Source: Letharia columbiana (lineage: Eukaryota > Ascomycota > Lecanoromycetes > Lecanorales > Parmeliaceae). Taken from it: a stretch of DNA of 64,000 nt. Both the position numbers and the translations under genes were made by a program. Below the pieces are notes generated by a model. The model saw only the letters and a list, made by a program, of their open reading frames with translations, made no database searches and had not been told where the DNA came from. The stretch lies in assembly GCF_014066305.1 (NCBI RefSeq), contig NW_023501062.1, positions 300,501-364,500 on the forward strand. Direction: 5' to 3'. Below are positions 58,283-64,000 of this stretch, in pieces (positions within the stretch are counted from its first letter, which is position 1; the number at the start of each line of letters is the position of its first letter).

Positions 58283-61200
58283 CTAAGGAGCGGGAGCGGG
58301 GGTTAGCCATTGAGATGGTACGGTTGTAAAGAATCGAGCTCGCTCGCTGGAGACGTGCCCGCTCATCACGTTTAATGCCCGCGCAAAAGCACGAAAGCTC
58401 TAGTCCTCAGCCTGCCCACGATAATATTCCTTTGCTTGCCAATCTGAATCAACTTGCTATGAGTTCCTCGCATCGAGAAGAATGGGAAGCGAGAGTGTGG
58501 TTTAGGTGGGATGTCTACGACAACCATCCAGACTAAAGATGGACGGGAAGCTTTTTGGGTTTTATAGGTTATGCCGAGTGGGATAAAGTCTTACTCACAA
58601 CTCGGTGTTGAGCAGCATGGGACAGAATTTTGGGGAGACGAAAAGGATTAAAGGAAGAACTTCCGGGACAGAGAACCAACATATTATTTATCAATGATGC
58701 TAAAAAGAACAAGAACAGGGGCCATTCTTAGGCTGAACCAGAGTGTCGGGATTTCATGGCTTGCCGCGACACACCTCCCTAACAGGCTTAAAGCCAACAT
58801 CTCGTCCGGGGGGGTCTCTAATACTGTTTTCCCGGTACCACCAGAGCTACCAGGACCTACCGGATCTGCCCTGAAGCCCCCATAATAATAATACGGTAAG
58901 GTATGGGATTATCGGGGGGGTAAAAGTAAAGTAGGTCAAATTAAGTACTTTGTGCTACGGGGGGGGCGGGGACCCTATACTCGTTACTTTATGTCATATG
59001 ATTTGAAGGGGGATCAGCCTAGGCCAAGACCCAGACTTGTCTGACGATCGTCTCTCCGTTCCTCGGCCGGTGAGACGGTGGGAAGATTGATTATTGATTG
59101 ATTGAAAACAAAAAAAAGCCAGCCTAAGAAGAGGCCGCTTTCCAGCACTACTTTCCAGTGACCCCATGCTTTCAACACTTTAGGACTTATTCAATTAGTA
59201 CTGAGCTTGCCATGCAGTTTGGCCCACTATTGAACCCTAAACCTACCTATTGCTACTCGTCGATTTCCACTCACGATATAAGACACTTTTCTCAAGACCC
59301 GACAGTTGCAACGATCGATGCATCATTCCCTTCTCACCCCTGGGATACCTACAGATGACTTGGAACCTGGAAATCATGTACCCCATTCCCGCACAGACCC
59401 ATGTTGAAAGTAGAAAAAAGTCCTGGTGTTACGGTCGTAGAGTAATCAAGGTCTCAGGACTGAAAAAAAATAAAAAGGCTTTTCCCCGGGAGCCGGAGCA
59501 CGCTGATCTCATACATCCTTCTCTTCCCTTATCCCCCTTATTCTCCTCCAACCTCCACCCCATTCTCCCCCCATGCTGAGGGAGACACACGCACTGACAA
59601 GTCGCTTGGCTTGCTTCACACTGCATGATTGCACCCGGAGCCTCGGACAAACTCGCATCGGCCGTGATTACGCCTGGCCGAAAGTCCCTCTCGGTGCTGC
59701 CAAAAAGTTACCTACCTACCTATAGCTGTCATCATCGCTCCAAGGATTCCGGCTCCTTTAAAATGGTCGGAATGCTCTCCCACTGTTGTGGGACCACGGG
59801 TCGACGGAATTCTTTATGCGTTGTTTGGCGAAGCCTCTTCTCCTACAGGTCACGCACAGGAAGCTGATGGATATTGCCGCTAGTGCAGGGAAATGGGGTA
59901 GTGGCAGGATGGAATGATGCAATCATCTGCCTGGGATCCCTTCAACCACACCCTTGGGTTCGGTAGTCTCGTGCGAGGAGCACGCCAAGCGAACAGATCA
60001 ATTTGCGTTCCATTTCCCAAATGTACCCAGGCCAGCTTCAAGCTTGACCCCGTCTCCACCAATGGGCGCGCCAAACAGATACCACCAGATGCATGCCTAT
60101 CGAGATCATGTCGGCTACTTGCAGCCCAAACCACCCAACGGCACCCGACGCGGTTTAATACCCGGACCAGTCAATAGGCCTACATGCGCCTACCCGCTGT
60201 CTCCTGCGCATGCAGACATCAACTCTTTAAAAAATAGGGAGTAGTCGGCGTCGTCTGCTTATTAAGTCATAACTTGCCTGAGGCTGAGGATCCTTCGACC
60301 ACCATAGTCCGGCGTCGCTTATACCACCGTTGTGTACAGACCATACTCCGCTCAAGGCTTACTGTATTGCCACCTGGCATGCTCGCCCGACCATCGGCGT
60401 CACAGCATGGTAAGTTTACCCGTTAACGATAGGCGGTGCGCCCATGGCTAGAAGGATCAGGCTAGTCGGACAGAGGGACGGTCATATCTCGGTAGAAAAG
60501 CCACCAGATCGGATTGCCTCGTCTCCGGAAGGATAACCCGTGCTGGCTTGAAGACGGCTTCAAAATGCTTTCACATGCTTCCCGAGCAAGCAGAAGGACC
60601 AAGTGAAGACGGTGAAGAAAACGTCCGATTTTCAGCCTAATATACACAGGAGATACTTCGATACTTGACACGTGACACTCTCTGTCAAAAGGTTGAATCA
60701 CCCATGAAAGTCTTTTAGTTCTGATGAAAGGTGGGAAAAGTTTATTGCGGTGAGTGACGGTCCCAGACTCCCAAGCTAGAGCGTGCTCGGGTCTGGCCTC
60801 CTGTCAGCGATTTAGTCTTATGTATGGCCAGCTCCCAGCGTTCTGGTTCAACCTTAAAGCGCCCTTTTGGGGCCCATCGATCTGTGCTTCACTCCAGGCA
60901 CCTGCCCTCCTGCAGAGAGGATCGACAAGAAGAAAGTCAATATAAATAGTAGATGTAATGTCTAGAAGAGTACCAGCCACATGCCATGGCTGCCATGATC
61001 TTTAGAAATTCGACATGATGGTTGCCACGATACCATCCTGAAGAATTCACGGTGGCTGCCACGATCTTGGGACGTCCACGTGATGGTTGCCACGATCTTG
61101 GGAAGTCGACGATCATGACCTGTCTGTCAGTGCTATCCCTGACTATCTGGGGCAACTTCGCGTGGAGATTCCTTTACTGGAATATCCTTCTGTGTGGCTG

Positions 61201-61957
61201 AAGAACGGCAGCATTCTTCTCAAACCCTTGAGTTAAGGGTCGATGGAGTTTTATTGAATTACTTTCTACTCTAGTCTACTACAGTCCTTACGATACCGTA
61301 GCCGAAAGCAAAAGTGAAGGCTCAGCTGGATAGAGTTTCCTTGAATCGATACAGCTTGCTCTGATTGCCCGGTGAGGACTTGACCGTGATTACCTTCCCT
61401 TTGTGTATCATGCTACAGGCATAAACTTGATGGGTGCTGTGCTGACATGATGCGGTCTTGCGCGAAGATTCAATTGTTCTGTCAGTGATTTGCTGCGTCT
61501 CTCTTTCCTTCCATTGAAATCAATGGCAGTTGTGCCTTCTTCATTCATTTACATTGCGTCTCAATAAGCTTAGCGACTCTAGCTTTTTCCCAAGCAAAGA
61601 CGGCCGTTTTTTGGTCCTTCACCTTCATCTTTTTCCCCTCGCCATGTGCCATTAGGACCAGAATTATTGCTTGTGCATCCTCTTGCAGCGTACGTCTACA
61701 TATTTTAGTATACTGAATTGTCAGCTCTCCTGCACTGAGCTGGCTTGCGGCATCACGCTTGACCCTGCTTTCTTTGCCACGAATTTCTGCACACTAATTA
61801 TGCCCTGCTGATACCATCACTCGGTCACTCGGCGTGCGTGTCCTTATCGGACCGACATCATCTTGCAAGATAGCATTCAGCTTCCAGGCAGGTTTAGACT
61901 CCAATTGAAAGAATCCCCAAGGTACCGACAGCTTGTACAGCTTCGCCTTTTTCTCCC
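58283..61957. other. Gene-poor region
   Basis: About 3.7 kb with no convincing gene on either strand. It holds a G-rich patch near 58915 and 58960, an AAAGTAAAGTAGG tract (58923-58936), a TTGATTGATTGA run (59090-59105) and tandem repeats at 60986-61111. Open frames of 60-110 codons are scattered, have odd composition and lack supporting splice chains. The last few hundred bases probably include the promoter of the gene at 61958. Confidence 0.5.
60986..61111. repeat. Degenerate tandem repeat, about four units of about 30 nt
   Basis: The unit tgatggttgccacgatcttg followed by ggaagtcgac is best preserved at 61081-61111. Diverged copies precede it at about 61053-61080, 61016-61051 and 60986-61015, each keeping a (g/t)gcca(c/t)gat core. 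No coding frame runs through it. Confidence 0.6.
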
Positions 61958-63001
61958 ATGGCGACATCAGCTTCTTCTTCTTCTCCTATGGCGCCACCAG
62001 CTTCGCCTTTACCCATGACGCCATCGGCTTCATCTTCTTCTCCCATGGCGCCACCAGCTTCATCCTCTCCCATGGCGCCACCAGCTTCATCTTCTCCCAT
62101 GACGCCATCAGCTTCATCTTCTTCTCCCATGGTGCCACTAGCTCCATCTTATTCTCCCATGGCGCCACCAGCTTCGCCTTCTTCTCCCATGGCGCCACCG
62201 GCGCTGCCACGTGAGCTCTACCCCTTCAACGTTGCCAGAGGAGATTTCCTCTACAAAACCGTCAACCAGGCTGAATGGACAAGGCTACCGTCACCAATTG
62301 ATGACCCGCAACACAACTGCTACGGCATCAGATTTGATGGTACTGTGACTCTAACACAAAAGCACCGCGAACGTGGGAGCATGTGCCGTGTCAAGCTCAT
62401 TCTCAAGCCACCTATCATCAAGACCGAAGACGACCAAACCACCGTCGAGGCTGTATGTATTAGAATGGGCAATCCTAGCTTTAGCGCATACCCAGAATGC
62501 CATGAAAAAGTGAAAGCCGTCGAGCATGCAAAGACTCTGCCACTTGCAACGCTCGACAAGACAATCACACTGGTGAAGCTGAGGAACCTGAAACTGAAAA
62601 ATCTAAGCGTAAGCCGCGAGGAAGCGAAAAGGGCTGACAACTACGAGCTCGGGGAGCGGATATGGGCATTGATAGACCATGGCTATCGGGGCACTGCTCC
62701 ACCCGGTCAGACCAAGAGAATTAATTGGACCGTTCTACCTCGACCATCCAGCAGCGGCTCGGCAGAGACGCCTACGAACAAGCGTACGCTGAAGGAGCGA
62801 CTGCAGGCACATCAAGTGGCGACGGCGGAAGGGGAGTCGCGGTTGAGGCAGGGCTTGGAGGACGACCGGCAGACCATGGTACGCAAAGTCACCGAGGCTA
62901 TCAACGGCGAGTGGGACAAAAAGGTGGCAACGGCTGTGGCTGAGCATCGGGCGCAAACGGCGTCCACGATGGAGAAGATCGTAGCGGAGGGGAACATTTA
63001 G
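61958..63001 (+). CDS. Unrecognised protein with minisatellite-coded Ser/Pro/Met/Ala repeats
   Basis: Single-exon frame of 347 aa. Residues 1-85 are tandem copies of a unit close to SSSPMAPPA, coded by the minisatellite at 61960-62208. The next 200 residues look globular: LPRELYPFNVARGDFLYKTV, NQAEWTRLPSPIDD, GIRFDGTVTLTQKHRERGSM and CRVKLILKPPIIKTEDDQTT. The C-terminal 90 residues are charged and helical, probably coiled coil (LKERLQAHQVATAEGESRLR; NGEWDKKVATAVAEH). The ATG at 61958 starts just before the repeats; a longer upstream frame is closed. I do not recognise the family. Because the repeats also give long open frames on the other strand and frame, the call relies on the unique C-terminal two thirds. 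Confidence 0.6.
   Translation: MATSASSSSPMAPPASPLPMTPSASSSSPMAPPASSSPMAPPASSSPMTPSASSSSPMVPLAPSYSPMAPPASPSSPMAPPALPRELYPFNVARGDFLYKTVNQAEWTRLPSPIDDPQHNCYGIRFDGTVTLTQKHRERGSMCRVKLILKPPIIKTEDDQTTVEAVCIRMGNPSFSAYPECHEKVKAVEHAKTLPLATLDKTITLVKLRNLKLKNLSVSREEAKRADNYELGERIWALIDHGYRGTAPPGQTKRINWTVLPRPSSSGSAETPTNKRTLKERLQAHQVATAEGESRLRQGLEDDRQTMVRKVTEAINGEWDKKVATAVAEHRAQTASTMEKIVAEGNI
61960..62208. repeat. Coding minisatellite, 24-27 nt units
   Basis: About nine or ten imperfect copies of a unit around tctcccatggcgccaccag plus cttc blocks. Length differences between copies are multiples of 3, so the frame of the containing gene survives. Substitutions alternate gcg/acg and cca/tca, giving PMAPPAS and PMTPSAS variants. 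Confidence 0.8.
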
Positions 63002-63369
63002 GACGGAGAGCCGACGAATCGTCCGTCAGTACCCACGGCTCGATATTGATGGATGGCTTCAAGTCAGTGCGATACTGATCGGGAGAGCGGTTCAAGTTTG
63101 ATATCAATTCAAAAGGGTATTGCTCAAAAGCAACGAAGAGAAGATAGATACAAGTCACGCATTACAATCCGTGTGCACTCCGTATACAATCTCCAGATAT
63201 CCACCACATGTATCTCCACTCCAGTCGAAAATATCCCCTAGACTCCGTCCCTCCTCAGGAGATATTGTTGACAACGCTCACGGTTTGCCCGCCCGGAACG
63301 CCTTGCTTTCTGTATATCATGCAAACCGGCGATGTATAAAGGAGAAGTAGAGAGGCCGCCGCCCCGGGA
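63002..63369. other. Convergent 3' intergenic region
   Basis: About 370 bp between the stop codons of the minisatellite gene and the last gene. No feature is seen. Confidence 0.45.
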
Positions 63370-64000
63370 TCAAGGATCGTAATTCTTGTACGCGCAGCTG
63401 CAGAAATCGGCCGCCGGCATCACGTCGTAGCCCGAGGTGACCCGGTCCCCCGGCTGCCCGTTGTTCAATTCGTAGCACGCCGGCACGTCCACCCCGCCGC
63501 CGATCGACTGCGTCGCGTCCACGGCATAGTTCCAATTGGCGAAAGCGCCGCCCACCGACGACGTCGCACCGGTCGAGTTGCTCGGATACGATTTCGGCTT
63601 GCTGGTGTACAGATCCGCCGTGAACAGGGTGTCGTTGTAGTCGCACCTGACGTTGAAGGACGGGAAGACGGACTTTTCGACCGTCGTGGTGAAGGTGTAG
63701 CGCTCGTTGTCCGTGCCGGCATCGACGAGGGTGAGCGTTGCGTTGGAGAAGTCGATGGAGAAGGGATTGTCCGTCGAGGAGATGGTGAGGTTGGACGCGG
63801 GGTCGGCAGTGGAAACCGCGGCCGAGATGAGCCAGTTGAAGGTGGCCTGGGAGTCGGTGGGGGAGGTGGCGTAGGTGACGGAGGGTTCGCATTTCCAGCT
63901 TTCCGGGTTGGAAGTGCAGTTGGTGGAGGTGGTGTCGAGGAAGGTGATGAAGGTATAGGAGCCGATTGGGAAAGGTCCGGCGCTGGGGGAGGAGCTCGAG
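63370..64000 (-). CDS. Ser/Thr/Asn-rich fungal surface-type protein, 3' part
   Basis: The minus frame is open from the right edge to the stop at 63370, about 209 codons, with no intron. It reads PIGSYTFITFLDTTSTNCTS, WKCEPSVTYATSP, NLTISSTDNPFSIDFSNATL, TDNERYTFTTTVEKSVFPSF, DYNDTLFTADLYTSKPKSYP and ends DFCSCAYKNYDP. This pattern belongs to a widespread but uncharacterised ascomycete family, often single-pass and often labelled as having a Tat-like signal. The many Asn-X-Ser/Thr sites and paired Cys fit an extracellular domain; the N terminus with any membrane helix lies outside the window. The GC content of the codons is higher than in neighbouring genes. Confidence 0.75.
   Translation of the reverse strand, partial: SSSSPSAGPFPIGSYTFITFLDTTSTNCTSNPESWKCEPSVTYATSPTDSQATFNWLISAAVSTADPASNLTISSTDNPFSIDFSNATLTLVDAGTDNERYTFTTTVEKSVFPSFNVRCDYNDTLFTADLYTSKPKSYPSNSTGATSSVGGAFANWNYAVDATQSIGGGVDVPACYELNNGQPGDRVTSGYDVMPAADFCSCAYKNYDP

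Noticed and set aside
61894..62214. Minus-strand and alternative-frame repeats (EEDEAGGAMG; FSHGATSF types)
   Set aside because: They are other-frame readings of the minisatellite and stop at the repeat edge, unlike the plus frame, which continues into unique sequence.
1..64000. tRNA, rRNA and CRISPR features
   Set aside because: No T-loop/acceptor arrangement, rRNA-like block or direct-repeat array with spacers could be seen by eye on either strand. A covariance-model scan could still find a tRNA that I missed.

Overview
The window is nuclear DNA of a filamentous ascomycete (Pezizomycotina). The genes have short GT-AG introns, mostly 50-90 nt, with CTRAC/CTAAY-like branch points. They encode fungal-type proteins: a hybrid histidine kinase, a LaeA-like methyltransferase, a CYP52-like P450, an NB-ARC/TPR NLR, a TRK potassium transporter and a UPF0658 Golgi protein. 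A Leotiomycete-like lineage is possible but is only a guess. Exon boundaries given here were worked out by hand from splice signals, reading frame and conserved protein motifs.

Layout. 0-6.3 kb: 5' part of VPS28 (minus) and a large hybrid histidine kinase (plus). 7.7-17.2 kb: five consecutive genes of lipid or oxidative chemistry: a LAG1-type ceramide synthase, a membrane desaturase, a 2-oxoglutarate dioxygenase, a short/branched-chain acyl-CoA dehydrogenase and a CYP52-like P450. 18-23.2 kb: an NLR locus. An alpha/beta-hydrolase-like/NB-ARC/TPR gene on plus is interrupted by about 300 nt of A/C homopolymer that looks like bad sequence. It faces a decayed copy of the same hydrolase-like domain on minus. 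24-36 kb: a senescence-domain protein, a Kin4-like kinase and a secreted GH31 alpha-glucosidase. 36-46 kb: PP4 regulatory subunit 2, UPF0658, a Kelch-BTB protein and CDC20. 47-58.3 kb: an unrecognised gene, the TFIIA large subunit (TOA1), a RidA-family deaminase, an unrecognised conserved-looking protein, TRK and the LaeA-like methyltransferase. 58.3-62 kb is gene-poor, followed by a gene with a minisatellite-coded N terminus and the 3' part of a Ser/Thr/Asn-rich, probably surface-exposed protein.

Most of the window is housekeeping: ESCRT-I sorting, anaphase promotion, PP4, basal transcription, K+ uptake and imine detoxification. The accessory-looking parts are the lipid-enzyme run, the NLR locus, two foldback (MITE-like) elements, a minisatellite-coded protein, and three longer introns that share an almost identical 3' segment and may be introner-like elements. 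One of these sits 1 nt from another intron and creates an apparent one-nucleotide exon in the RidA gene.
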